The notes: generated by a model from the letters alone, not told the origin. A stretch of 15,820 bases of DNA from JALRAP01 sp046302815 (GCA_046302815.1 JBKCHO010000074.1:1-15820), one strand, 5' to 3'. Positions 1 to 7,111 are shown, counted from the stretch's first letter. Translations and numbers: made by a program.

Positions 1-183
1 GGTCGTATTTCAGCAGTATACTCGATTTTCGCTTTTGTTATGATGTTGGTATTTATCATCGTGCTTCCTAGAATGACCGACTCACTACACCCTGGCGACG
101 GCGGAAACCCCGGTTTCAACAGCTACGATTTAGACAGCAACCTCAGGAAGGTTTTTTATCCAGCTATTATTGGATGGACCTGA
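1..183 (+). CDS. ccmC: Heme exporter CcmC (CcsA-type), 3' end, stopped by an in-frame TGA
   Basis: The frame is open from base 1 and encodes the C-terminal part of CcmC, the inner-membrane protein that presents heme to CcmE during cytochrome c maturation. Visible are a hydrophobic helix (about codons 5-23) and a periplasmic segment with TDSLHPG. Its His (codon 30, bases 88-90) corresponds to the conserved periplasmic heme-ligating His that follows a Trp/Thr-Leu stretch in CcmC. The segment GGNPGFNSYDLD comes next, and then the start of the last helix (KVFYPAIIGWT). TGA at 181-183 stops the frame in the middle of that helix. The WWD heme-handling motif lies upstream of the window. Family identity rests on this C-terminal pattern and on the ccmD-ccmE-ccmF genes that follow at once. 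TGA is used as an ordinary stop by other genes here (ccmF, kdsC, ubiA, maf), so recoding is unlikely. Confidence 0.82.
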   Translation, partial: GRISAVYSIFAFVMMLVFIIVLPRMTDSLHPGDGGNPGFNSYDLDSNLRKVFYPAIIGWT

Positions 184-252
184 TTGGGTGTTTGGATGTT
201 GAACCTCAAGTATCGCATCAGAAAATTGCAACAACACCAGGATTTGAACTAA
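181..252 (+). pseudogene. ccmC: Detached C-terminal tail of ccmC, in frame after the TGA
   Basis: Reading on in the ccmC frame past the TGA gives LGVWMLNLKYRIRKLQQHQD and a TAA at 250-252. This is what the end of a CcmC protein should look like: the second half of the last membrane helix followed by a basic cytoplasmic tail. The TGA sits where a Leu would be expected (GWT-L-LGVW), and one base change, such as TTA to TGA, would explain it. The intact gene therefore most likely ran to 252, eight bases before ccmD. Whether the stop is a real nonsense mutation or a sequencing/assembly error cannot be told from this window. Confidence 0.75.
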
Positions 253-259
253 AAATTTC

Positions 260-484
260 ATGAAAAGGAAACTTAGCGCCCTGTTCTTTGTATTGGCTAC
301 ATCCCGGCCTTCATTCGGTCAAGGAGTTGAAATGGCTGATGTCATGCGTTCCAATGGAAAAATCTATGTGGTTGTTGCTGTCGCCGCAACCGTAATGGCT
401 GGAATCATCGGATACATGGCCTACATGGACGCTAGGATCAGAAAAATGGAGAAAAAACAGCAAAACTCCGGACCAAAACCATGA
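260..484 (+). CDS. ccmD: CcmD-family small membrane protein
   Basis: A 74-residue protein of the cytochrome c maturation cluster. CcmD proteins are small one-helix membrane proteins that help release holo-CcmE from the CcmABC complex. Here an N-terminal hydrophobic signal-like segment (residues about 5-20, ending SFGQ) is followed by VEMADVMRSNGKIYVVVAV. The main membrane helix covers about residues 34-55, and a charged, Lys-rich tail (RIRKMEKKQQ) ends the protein. The size, the position between ccmC and ccmE, and the helix-plus-basic-tail design support the call. The stop overlaps the ccmE start (ATGA, 481-484), which suggests translational coupling. The signal-like N-terminus makes it longer in layout than a minimal CcmD, so assignment beyond 'CcmD family' is inference. 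Confidence 0.82.
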   Translation: MKRKLSALFFVLATSRPSFGQGVEMADVMRSNGKIYVVVAVAATVMAGIIGYMAYMDARIRKMEKKQQNSGPKP

Positions 485-897
485 AAAAGGTTCACATCAT
501 TGGAATTGTGGTAATCGCCGTTTTGATCGGTGTTATCATCAGTACGATTTCCGACTCCAGTACCTATGCCAATTTCAACACAGCCCTTGATAACGAGGGC
601 GACACTTACCATGTAGTTGGTAAATTGAACATGGACAAACCCTTTATCTATAACCCAGAAGTCAATGCTAATCTATTTGGATTTTATCTGGTGGACAATG
701 AAGGACGCGAAATGAAAGTACTTTACAATGATACCAAGCCACAGGATTTTGAAAAATCCGAGCAAATCGTGGTCATTGGCAAAGCTGTAGGCAACGAATT
801 CCATGTGGCCAAAGGCGACCTGCTGATGAAGTGTCCTTCCAAATACAATGGGAATCAGGGACCGGACGGCACCATGATGGCTCCTCCGCAATCCTAA
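481..897 (+). CDS. ccmE: Cytochrome c maturation heme chaperone CcmE, CXXXY type
   Basis: 138-residue CcmE, the periplasmic heme chaperone that binds heme covalently and passes it to CcmF. Residues about 5-22 form the single N-terminal membrane anchor. A beta-barrel (OB-fold) domain follows, with the family-typical YHVVGKL (43-49), the FGFYLVDNEG stretch (66-75) and the EQIVVIGKA strand (94-102). The heme-binding site is unusual: instead of the HXXXY of proteobacterial CcmE it reads C118-P-S-K-Y122 (Cys codon 832-834). This CXXXY form is known from the 'System I*' CcmE of archaea and sulfate reducers, where Cys attaches the heme. No conserved His precedes Tyr122 at the right spacing. The gene overlaps ccmD by four bases and lies 25 bases before ccmF. 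Confidence 0.93.
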   Translation: MKKVHIIGIVVIAVLIGVIISTISDSSTYANFNTALDNEGDTYHVVGKLNMDKPFIYNPEVNANLFGFYLVDNEGREMKVLYNDTKPQDFEKSEQIVVIGKAVGNEFHVAKGDLLMKCPSKYNGNQGPDGTMMAPPQS

Positions 898-922
898 TCC
901 AAATCAAACGCTTTTCCATCTT

Positions 923-3358
923 ATGGAATACATCGGCGAACAGCTCATCTGGGGAAAAATAGGTAACCTTTTAATCGCCTTGGCTTTCGCCGGAGCACTG
1001 CTTGGTTCCATAGCCTACTACCTCGAATTCAAAAGACCTACGGAAAGCCAATCTTGGAAAAAGATTGCGCGGTCGGCCTTCATCGTGCACGGTTTGTCTG
1101 TTGTTGGAATATTCGCTATCCTATACTATCTCATCTTTAACCACAAATTTGAGTACTATTATGTGTGGCAGCACTCCTCTATGGATCTGCCCATGCGTTA
1201 TATCTTCTCCTGTTTTTGGGAAGGGCAAGAAGGCAGCTTTTTACTTTGGACCTTCTGGCATGTGGTGCTTGGAATGATCATCCTGAAAAAAGGTGGAACC
1301 TGGGAAGGACCTGTAATGGTTACGGTTTGTCTGGTTCAAGCCTTTCTCATGTCGATGGTTCTCGGAGTCTATGTACTCGGTCATAAAATCGGAACCAATC
1401 CTTTTGTATTGCTTCGCGAGCATCCCGATATGGCCAACTTGCCTTTCGTCAAATTCCCCGATTACTTACAAAGGTTAGATGATGGTCGCGGATTGAATCC
1501 GCTCTTGCAGAATTATTGGATGGTGATTCATCCACCTGTTCTTTTCTTAGGCTTTGCCTCTACGCTCATCCCATTTGCTTTCGCGATGGGTGGAATGATG
1601 TCGGGAAGGATTCGCGAATGGACCACACAAGCAACTCCATGGGCGTTTTTTGGTGTGATGGCATTAGGAACAGGTATACTTATGGGTGGCGCTTGGGCCT
1701 ATGAGGCGCTGTCGTTCGGAGGGTTTTGGGCTTGGGATCCGGTGGAAAATGCATCACTCGTTCCTTGGATGACCTTCGTTGGTGCAGCGCATGTGATGGT
1801 TATACATAAGAAAAATGGCACCACACTATTAAGCAGTTTTTTATTGACCGTAGTAACATTTATACTGATTCTCTACTCCACTTTCCTCACACGGAGTGGA
1901 ATTCTCGGAGATACATCTGTCCATTCATTCACCGACCTCGGTATGACCGGGCAATTGGTGGTTTATATGGGCTTTTTCGCTGTGATGGCACTGTGGCACT
2001 GGTTCAGGAATAAAAAGGCATTTGTGTCGGAAGAAAAAGACGACCATTTATATTCGAGGGAATTTTGGATGTTCATTGGAGCTCTAGTACTATTCATTGC
2101 CGGACTTCAAATCACTTTTACCACATCCATACCAGTTCTGAACAAGTTGTTTGGAACCAACATGGCTCCGCCTGCTGATGTGATTGACCATTACAACTCG
2201 TGGCAGATCCCATTTGCCATTATCATCTGTCTGATGATCGGATTTGCTCAGTTCCTAAAATATAAAAGCACACAGGCCGGAGATTTCTGGAAAAAAATCA
2301 GTGTGTCATTGATTGCCTCTGTAATCATCAGTGGAGTTGCCGCCTATTATATTCGTTTCGACAGCATTCAATACATCTTGCTACTCTTTACCGCGATGTT
2401 CGCATTCATCGCAAATATGGATTACGCCTTCCGTATTCTCAAAGGAAAGCTCGACCATACAGGAGGCTCCGTAACACACATCGGAATGGCTCTCATCCTG
2501 CTCGGCGCACTCATCTCGAACGGGAAACAGGAAGTCATCTCCAAAAACATGCTGAATGTCGATTTAGGAAAGGATTTTCCAAACAACGAAAACATCATGC
2601 TTTTCAAAGGCGACACACTTCAGATGTCGAAGTACTTCATAAGCTACACAGGCAAAGAGCGTGAAGGCGTGAATGTATATTACAACATCGAGTATTTCAA
2701 AGCGAATTTCGGCGAAGGTAAATTGGAGCCCGCTTTCACCCTCCGACCCAGAATACAACTCAACCCCCGTATGGGCAATGTGGCTGAGCCATCTACCAGA
2801 CACTTTATCGACAAAGATATCTACACCCATATCACCTACGCTGATATGGAGAGCCTTGAAAAGCCCGAGGGGGCTGGTGAATACCTACAAGCCAAGGTGG
2901 ACACCATGGAGGCAGGAGACACCATTTCTACCAGCAATTCGCTCATAACATTCAAAGGCCTTTCCCAAGATGTTGATCGATCCAAACTTGGCTTGGGAGA
3001 CAAAGATGTGGCGGTTGGCGCCTTGTTGGAAATCATTGATGTTAACAACAAAAAACGCGAGGCCAAGCCATTGTTCATCATACGAGGACAATCGGTTGTA
3101 TCCAAAGAGACATTCATTGAGGATCTCGGATTAAAGATTGCATTCCTGAGCATCGATCCCGACAACGGTAAAGTAATTATATCGGTAGCAGAAAAGAAGG
3201 AAAACAAAAGGGAATTCATCATCATGAAGGCTATTGTTTTTCCATACATCAATGTACTTTGGATCGGTTGCCTCCTACTAGTCATTGGAACCATGATGGC
3301 GGTGCGGAAACGGTTTAGGGACTTACGCAAATCAAAAGCGACTCTAAACAACCCATGA
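923..3358 (+). CDS. ccmF: Cytochrome c heme lyase subunit CcmF (CcmF/NrfE family)
   Basis: 811-residue polytopic membrane protein that ligates heme from holo-CcmE to apocytochrome c on the periplasmic side. The WWD signature of heme-handling proteins is clear at residues 266-277 (GGFWAWDPVENA). Candidate heme-ligating His residues are His203 (VIHPPVLF) and His334 (TSVHSF) for the periplasmic pair, and His290 (GAAHVM) and His519 (VTHIGM) for the transmembrane b-heme pair, by analogy with E. coli CcmF. Many membrane helices run to about residue 533. A long periplasmic region (about 535-770) comes next, then a final helix (about 774-792) and a basic tail. The protein is longer than E. coli CcmF (about 650 residues), mostly because of the C-terminal periplasmic region. 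Its stop overlaps the next start (ATGA, 3355-3358). No ccmG or ccmH follows. Confidence 0.95.
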   Translation: MEYIGEQLIWGKIGNLLIALAFAGALLGSIAYYLEFKRPTESQSWKKIARSAFIVHGLSVVGIFAILYYLIFNHKFEYYYVWQHSSMDLPMRYIFSCFWEGQEGSFLLWTFWHVVLGMIILKKGGTWEGPVMVTVCLVQAFLMSMVLGVYVLGHKIGTNPFVLLREHPDMANLPFVKFPDYLQRLDDGRGLNPLLQNYWMVIHPPVLFLGFASTLIPFAFAMGGMMSGRIREWTTQATPWAFFGVMALGTGILMGGAWAYEALSFGGFWAWDPVENASLVPWMTFVGAAHVMVIHKKNGTTLLSSFLLTVVTFILILYSTFLTRSGILGDTSVHSFTDLGMTGQLVVYMGFFAVMALWHWFRNKKAFVSEEKDDHLYSREFWMFIGALVLFIAGLQITFTTSIPVLNKLFGTNMAPPADVIDHYNSWQIPFAIIICLMIGFAQFLKYKSTQAGDFWKKISVSLIASVIISGVAAYYIRFDSIQYILLLFTAMFAFIANMDYAFRILKGKLDHTGGSVTHIGMALILLGALISNGKQEVISKNMLNVDLGKDFPNNENIMLFKGDTLQMSKYFISYTGKEREGVNVYYNIEYFKANFGEGKLEPAFTLRPRIQLNPRMGNVAEPSTRHFIDKDIYTHITYADMESLEKPEGAGEYLQAKVDTMEAGDTISTSNSLITFKGLSQDVDRSKLGLGDKDVAVGALLEIIDVNNKKREAKPLFIIRGQSVVSKETFIEDLGLKIAFLSIDPDNGKVIISVAEKKENKREFIIMKAIVFPYINVLWIGCLLLVIGTMMAVRKRFRDLRKSKATLNNP

Positions 3359-4125
3359 GGATTTTCATCATCGGATCTGGAAGAATGGCCAATGCCTTGG
3401 CCCCAAACCTCATCCGTGCTGGCCACCAAATCACCGGTATTCATTCGAGAAACAGTAGCAGCGGTCATTCGTTAGCCAAACACTTGGCGTGTCCTTTTTT
3501 CACGACTCTGCAAAAAACACCTTCTTCCGAACTTATTATCATTACAGTCACTGATGATGCCACCGGATCCATTGCGAAACTATTATCGGGCCATAAAGCT
3601 CTCATCGCCCATACTTCGGGAAGTGTATCAATTGATAAATTGGGGCGGAAAAAGAACGCTGGAGTTTTTTATCCAATGGAAACGCTAACGGGCAACCGTA
3701 AAACGGATTTTACACGAATACCGGTATGCGTAGAAGCTACCGATGAAAAAAGCCTTGGATGCCTTCTCAAAGTGGCACATTCCATTTCCGAAGAGGTGTA
3801 TGTCATGGACAGCCATACCAGGAAAGCGCTTCACATGGCAGCTGTTTTTACGAACAACTTCACAAACCACTTGTTGGGTATTGCGCACGATTTGGCCAAA
3901 AAACATGGCTTCCCCTTTGGAATTCTGGAGAAATTGGCCCGTTCAACCATTAAGAACGCCTTTGCCAAGGACCCTCACTCAGTTCAAACCGGTCCAGCAC
4001 GCCGAAATGACCAGGCGACAATTAAAAAACATTTGTCGATGCTGAAAGGTAATCCATCCGCAAAAAGCATCTATAAAAATATTTCCGAGGCCATTCAAGC
4101 TGTTCAAAACAAAAGGAGTCGCTGA
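3355..4125 (+). CDS. Rossmann-fold protein with DUF2520 domain (putative NADP oxidoreductase-like)
   Basis: 256-residue soluble protein. The N-terminus IFIIGSGRMANALAP (residues 3-17) carries a GxGxxA dinucleotide-binding turn like that of ProC and ketopantoate reductases, followed by a Rossmann domain to about residue 115 (ELIIITVTDDA, HTSGSVS). The C-terminal helical DUF2520 half contains YPMETL, LHMAAVFTNNFTNH (about 158-171) and a TGPARRND motif (about 213-220). Family members are annotated as F420- or NADP-dependent oxidoreductase-like, but I know of no established substrate. Its four-base overlap with ccmF and closeness to kdsC put it in the same transcript. This kind of protein is often next to a KdsC-like phosphatase in Bacteroidetes (recollection, not checked). 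A specific reaction cannot be assigned. Confidence 0.87.
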   Translation: MRIFIIGSGRMANALAPNLIRAGHQITGIHSRNSSSGHSLAKHLACPFFTTLQKTPSSELIIITVTDDATGSIAKLLSGHKALIAHTSGSVSIDKLGRKKNAGVFYPMETLTGNRKTDFTRIPVCVEATDEKSLGCLLKVAHSISEEVYVMDSHTRKALHMAAVFTNNFTNHLLGIAHDLAKKHGFPFGILEKLARSTIKNAFAKDPHSVQTGPARRNDQATIKKHLSMLKGNPSAKSIYKNISEAIQAVQNKRSR

Positions 4126-4160
4126 TTCGGGTATTGATTCCTTTTTCATATCCTTGTGAT

Positions 4161-4664
4161 ATGGAAACCAATTTCAAAGAAAGACTTCATAAGGTAAACA
4201 CCTTCATTTTCGATGTGGATGGTGTGCTTACAGATGGCTCGCTGCTGGTGATGCCAGACGGTGAATTTCTTCGCCGGATGAACATTAGAGATGGATATGC
4301 CATGCAATTGGCTATTCGGAAAGGATACCGTTTAGCTATCATCTCGGGAGGTCATTCCAGCGGCGTACCAGTGAGGCTAAAAAGGCTGGGCGTCCAAGAA
4401 GTACACATGGGTGTTACAAACAAGCTGCAAATAATGCAGGAGGTGCTTGCCAGGTTTGAATCTGATCCATCACAAGTGCTGGTAATGGGAGATGATATGC
4501 CTGACCTTCCCATGCTGCGAAATTGCGGCGTTCCCTGTTGTCCTGCCGATGCCGCCCATGAAATCAGGAATGAAAGCGTTTATGTTTCATCCTTCAATGG
4601 TGGACATGGCTGTGCACGCGATGTCATCGAACAGGTTTTGAAACTTCAAGGACATTGGGAGTGA
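4161..4664 (+). CDS. kdsC: KdsC-like HAD phosphatase (3-deoxy-D-manno-octulosonate 8-phosphate phosphatase)
   Basis: 167-residue cap-less HAD hydrolase of the KdsC/YrbI type, which removes phosphate from Kdo-8-P in LPS inner-core synthesis in the cytoplasm. All four HAD motifs are visible: FDVDGVLTDG with nucleophile Asp18 and Asp20, Ser62 in IISGGHSSG, Lys88 in VTNK, and GDDMPDLPML (110-119) with the metal-binding Asp residues. The C-terminal segment SFNGGHGCARDVIEQVL is the KdsC-type GG-G-RdviE ending that reaches into the neighbouring subunit of the tetramer. The start at 4161 (METNFKERLHKVNTFIFD) is chosen over a TTG at 4134, because the upstream nine residues look unlike the family. The stop overlaps a GTG start of the next gene (GTGA, 4661-4664). 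Some homologues act on other sugar-acid phosphates, so the substrate is inferred. Confidence 0.88.
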   Translation: METNFKERLHKVNTFIFDVDGVLTDGSLLVMPDGEFLRRMNIRDGYAMQLAIRKGYRLAIISGGHSSGVPVRLKRLGVQEVHMGVTNKLQIMQEVLARFESDPSQVLVMGDDMPDLPMLRNCGVPCCPADAAHEIRNESVYVSSFNGGHGCARDVIEQVLKLQGHWE

Positions 4665-5599
4665 GCATCGCCTTTTTAAAAATTCTTGCCCTATTTCGCC
4701 TCATCCGAGTAGGAAACCTATTGCTCCTATCCGGAACACTTTTTTTAGTTCGATACACCTTGGTAAATCCCATACTGGAGTTGTATGGGACAACCAGTGC
4801 ACTGAATGAAATGGATTACCTATTGCTCAGCTTGTCGGTAGTCATTACTGCGGCGTCGGGCTATGTGATCAACAACATCATCGACAAAGAAACCGACGAT
4901 GTGAATCAAAAAGACAATGGAATAGACATCATTGGTGTTCGAGCATCAAAAATACTTTATGCCTTTCTCTTTGTTGGAGCTATTGTTTGTTCGTATGTCG
5001 CGGGTGGCGCGCGTTTGAATTCAACAATTTTCCTTGTAACAGCCTCTTCATGCGGATTGCTTTATTTTTATTCATCCGACTATAAGAACATGCCTTTTCT
5101 GGGCAACCTGATTGTTGCCTTGTTGACTTCAATGACCATTGGACTTCCTTTGCTGGCTGATTCATCGGCACTCGCCAACGAACCAGTTAAAACCTTTCTC
5201 ATTGCTTACGCCTGCTTTGCATTTTTGACAACCTGGCTGAGAGAAATTATTAAGGATTGCGAAGATTTGAAAGGAGATCTGACCTTCGGTTCAAAAACGC
5301 TCCCCATTTTATTCGGATTGCGATTTGCATCACTATTCGCAGGCTTCCTTGGACTCATTATCTGCTCGTCTATTGGAATCATCCAATATGCTACCAAACA
5401 ATGGGAGGATTTGGTTTCGTTTACTTATGTTTCAGCCCTGATTCAACTTCCGCTTTTAATTGTTTCCATAAAACTATTGCTCCCGGGATCTGATAAACCA
5501 TTTGCAAGGCTATCACTTTGGATGAAATTGGTGATGGTTGCGGGCTTGCTATCGATGGCGATTTTTTATTTGACCTCAATTGGAATCATATCATTATGA
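4661..5599 (+). CDS. UbiA-family prenyltransferase, geranylgeranylglycerol-phosphate geranylgeranyltransferase-like
   Basis: 312-residue multi-helix membrane enzyme of the UbiA superfamily. These proteins transfer a polyprenyl group from its diphosphate to an acceptor. The two Asp-rich diphosphate/Mg sites are present: N-x-x-D-x-x-x-D at about residues 71-80 (NNIIDKETDD) and REIIKDCEDLKGD at about 194-206. About eight or nine hydrophobic helices can be drawn. Bacteroidetes proteins with the second motif in this form are usually annotated as geranylgeranylglycerol-phosphate geranylgeranyltransferases, an ether-lipid step best known from archaea. The real acceptor in bacteria is not settled, and a quinone or other prenyl role is possible. 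The GTG at 4661 is preferred to a TTG at 4655 because it gives the GTGA overlap with kdsC. The stop overlaps maf (ATGA, 5596-5599). Confidence 0.85.
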   Translation: MSIAFLKILALFRLIRVGNLLLLSGTLFLVRYTLVNPILELYGTTSALNEMDYLLLSLSVVITAASGYVINNIIDKETDDVNQKDNGIDIIGVRASKILYAFLFVGAIVCSYVAGGARLNSTIFLVTASSCGLLYFYSSDYKNMPFLGNLIVALLTSMTIGLPLLADSSALANEPVKTFLIAYACFAFLTTWLREIIKDCEDLKGDLTFGSKTLPILFGLRFASLFAGFLGLIICSSIGIIQYATKQWEDLVSFTYVSALIQLPLLIVSIKLLLPGSDKPFARLSLWMKLVMVAGLLSMAIFYLTSIGIISL

Positions 5600-6186
5600 T
5601 AACCCTTTCAAAACCCCTGATACTTGCATCGGCATCGCCCAGGCGGCAGGAGTTGATGGAGCGTGCTGGAATACCATTCAAGGTATTACTGAAGGATGTG
5701 TCTGAAGATTATCCAGCCGATTTGAAAGGTTACATGGTGGCAGAATATATCGCACAAAAAAAAGCAAATGCCTATGATGAAGAAGTCGAACTTGGTGAAA
5801 CAATTGTTACGGCAGACACCATAGTGGTTGTTGACGATGTCATACTTGGCAAACCGGCCGATTCAAAATCCGCCACGGATATGCTTCGCCAAATTTCGGG
5901 AAGAAAACATGATGTGATTACCGCTGTATGCATTCGAAATCTGAATACAATAACCCTATTCCACGAAAAAACAGAGGTCTGTTTCCGAGAATTGGAATTC
6001 GATGAAATGACCTATTATGTTGAACATTACAAGCCATTCGACAAAGCCGGTGGATATGGCATACAAGAATGGATTGGTCATATTGGCATAACATCCATTC
6101 ATGGTTCCTATGATAATGTTGTAGGATTTCCTGTAGCCAGGCTTTGGGCAGAGCTGCTAAAATTGAAATCGAAGTTGCTGCTATGA
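5596..6186 (+). CDS. maf: Maf-family nucleoside triphosphate pyrophosphatase
   Basis: 196-residue cytoplasmic Maf/HAM1-fold enzyme. It hydrolyses nucleoside triphosphates (dTTP/UTP and modified pyrimidine nucleotides in the YhdE subgroup) to monophosphates. Signature elements in order: LILASASPRRQELM (8-21), VSEDYP (35-40), TADTIVVVDD (72-81) with catalytic Asp74, ILGKP (83-87), HDVITAVCI (105-113) and PFDKAGGYGIQEW (147-159). The length matches the family. The ATG at 5596 is chosen because it starts just before the SASPRR motif and forms the ATGA overlap with the upstream gene. An upstream in-frame start at 5518 would only translate prenyltransferase codons in another frame. The stop overlaps the EamA gene (6183-6186). 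Confidence 0.93.
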   Translation: MITLSKPLILASASPRRQELMERAGIPFKVLLKDVSEDYPADLKGYMVAEYIAQKKANAYDEEVELGETIVTADTIVVVDDVILGKPADSKSATDMLRQISGRKHDVITAVCIRNLNTITLFHEKTEVCFRELEFDEMTYYVEHYKPFDKAGGYGIQEWIGHIGITSIHGSYDNVVGFPVARLWAELLKLKSKLLL

Positions 6187-7067
6187 GAAACGCCTACTTG
6201 CTTATGCATGCCGCCATCCTTCTGTGGGGCTTCACCGGAATTTTCGGGAGGGCGATAGATATGAGCGAGGGCATGATTGTTTGGTACAGGATGATCATCA
6301 GCGCAGTTGGCTTGGCTCCCTTTTTATTGAGAAATGGTTTCAAATTGCCTCAAACCAAAGACCTTTTAACGATAGCAGGAGTAGGATCCTTGGTGGCACT
6401 GCATTGGGTGCTTTTTTACGCTTCCATCAAGGCATCCAATGTATCCATTGCGCTATCTTGCTTCTCGACCGTTTCCTTGTTTACTGCTGTTTTAGAACCA
6501 CTATTCAGGCGGCAAAAACTTCAGGTTCCGGAGATTCTATTAAGCATTTGCGTCATTGGAGGGCTGTATCTTATATTCATGGTTCGACAAACTTATGTGG
6601 CAGGCATGTTGCTTGCGGTAGCGAGTGCCTTCGTTGGCTCCTTGTTTACCATATTCAACAAATCACTTACATCCAAGCACAACGCTATTGATATCACCTT
6701 TTATGAGTTGCTTACAGGCTTTGTCATTTTAACCCTATTACTCCCACCCTATTTTGATTTGACTGATACCGGTTTTCAAATTCCAACAAACATCGATTGG
6801 GTTTGGTTGGTGCTTCTTAGCCTGCTCTGCACAAGCCTTGCTTTTACCATTTCCATTCAGGCGCTAAAAAAACTGGATGCATTTACCATGAACCTTTCGG
6901 TGAACTTGGAACCATTGTACAGCATTGTACTTGCTTGGTTTTTTTTCGGCGAAGAGGAGCTGTTTAGCCCTGGCTTCATCATGGGTACAATGGTCATTCT
7001 TGCTTCGGTCGCATTTCATACCAGATACAAGTGGCTGAAATCTAAGCAGACAAACACTAGCATTTAA
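6183..7067 (+). CDS. EamA/DMT-family membrane transporter
   Basis: 294-residue inner-membrane protein of the drug/metabolite transporter superfamily with the usual two EamA repeats and about ten helices. The first repeat spans roughly residues 5-132 (HAAILLWGFTGIFGR near the start, WYRMIISA, then YASIKASNVSIAL). The second spans about 140-283 (AVASAFVGSLFTIFNK, then LEPLYSIVLAWFFFGEE, the standard PxxxxxxxxxxxGE type ending). Substrates of this family include amino acids, nucleosides and other metabolites and cannot be read from the sequence. The ATG at 6183 is chosen for the four-base overlap with maf and the typical N-terminus; an in-frame TTG at 6144 is less likely. It is the last gene of the run: a 44-base gap with a small hairpin separates it from the sensor kinase gene. 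Confidence 0.9.
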   Translation: MRNAYLLMHAAILLWGFTGIFGRAIDMSEGMIVWYRMIISAVGLAPFLLRNGFKLPQTKDLLTIAGVGSLVALHWVLFYASIKASNVSIALSCFSTVSLFTAVLEPLFRRQKLQVPEILLSICVIGGLYLIFMVRQTYVAGMLLAVASAFVGSLFTIFNKSLTSKHNAIDITFYELLTGFVILTLLLPPYFDLTDTGFQIPTNIDWVWLVLLSLLCTSLAFTISIQALKKLDAFTMNLSVNLEPLYSIVLAWFFFGEEELFSPGFIMGTMVILASVAFHTRYKWLKSKQTNTSI

Positions 7068-7077
7068 AGCCAAGAAA

Positions 7078-7096
7078 TGCCTAAATTCGCTAGGCA
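7078..7096. repeat. Small perfect inverted repeat between eamA and the sensor kinase gene
   Basis: TGCCTA (7078-7083) and TAGGCA (7091-7096) are perfect complements with a seven-base spacer. The dyad sits in the 44-base gap after the EamA stop and 16 bases before the kinase ATG. No T-run follows, so it is not a classical intrinsic terminator. It could be a weak attenuator, an operator for the kinase gene, or chance. A weak -7-like octamer (TAAATTCG, 7082-7089) lies inside it. Confidence 0.4.
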
Positions 7097-7111
7097 CAGT
7101 CTATAACAAAA

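Noticed and set aside
181..183. TGA as a recoded Trp or selenocysteine codon in ccmC
   Set aside because: TGA ends several genes in the window, the expected residue is Leu, and I see no clear SECIS-like hairpin directly after it.
2836..3468. Long minus-strand open frame (210 codons) opposite the end of ccmF and the start of the DUF2520 gene
   Set aside because: It lies antisense to two well-supported overlapping genes, its protein is Ser/Met/Arg-rich with no recognisable motif, and it looks like a codon-usage shadow.
4134..4160. Upstream in-frame TTG start for kdsC
   Set aside because: It would add MIPFSYPCD, which is unlike the family. The ATG at 4161 gives a normal KdsC N-terminus and length.
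5518..5595. Upstream in-frame start for maf
   Set aside because: The added 26 residues are prenyltransferase codons read in another frame. The ATG at 5596 gives the standard Maf start and an ATGA overlap.
6144..6182. Upstream TTG start for the EamA transporter
   Set aside because: It would put a polar stretch before the first helix and lies wholly inside maf. The ATG at 6183 fits the coupled-gene pattern.
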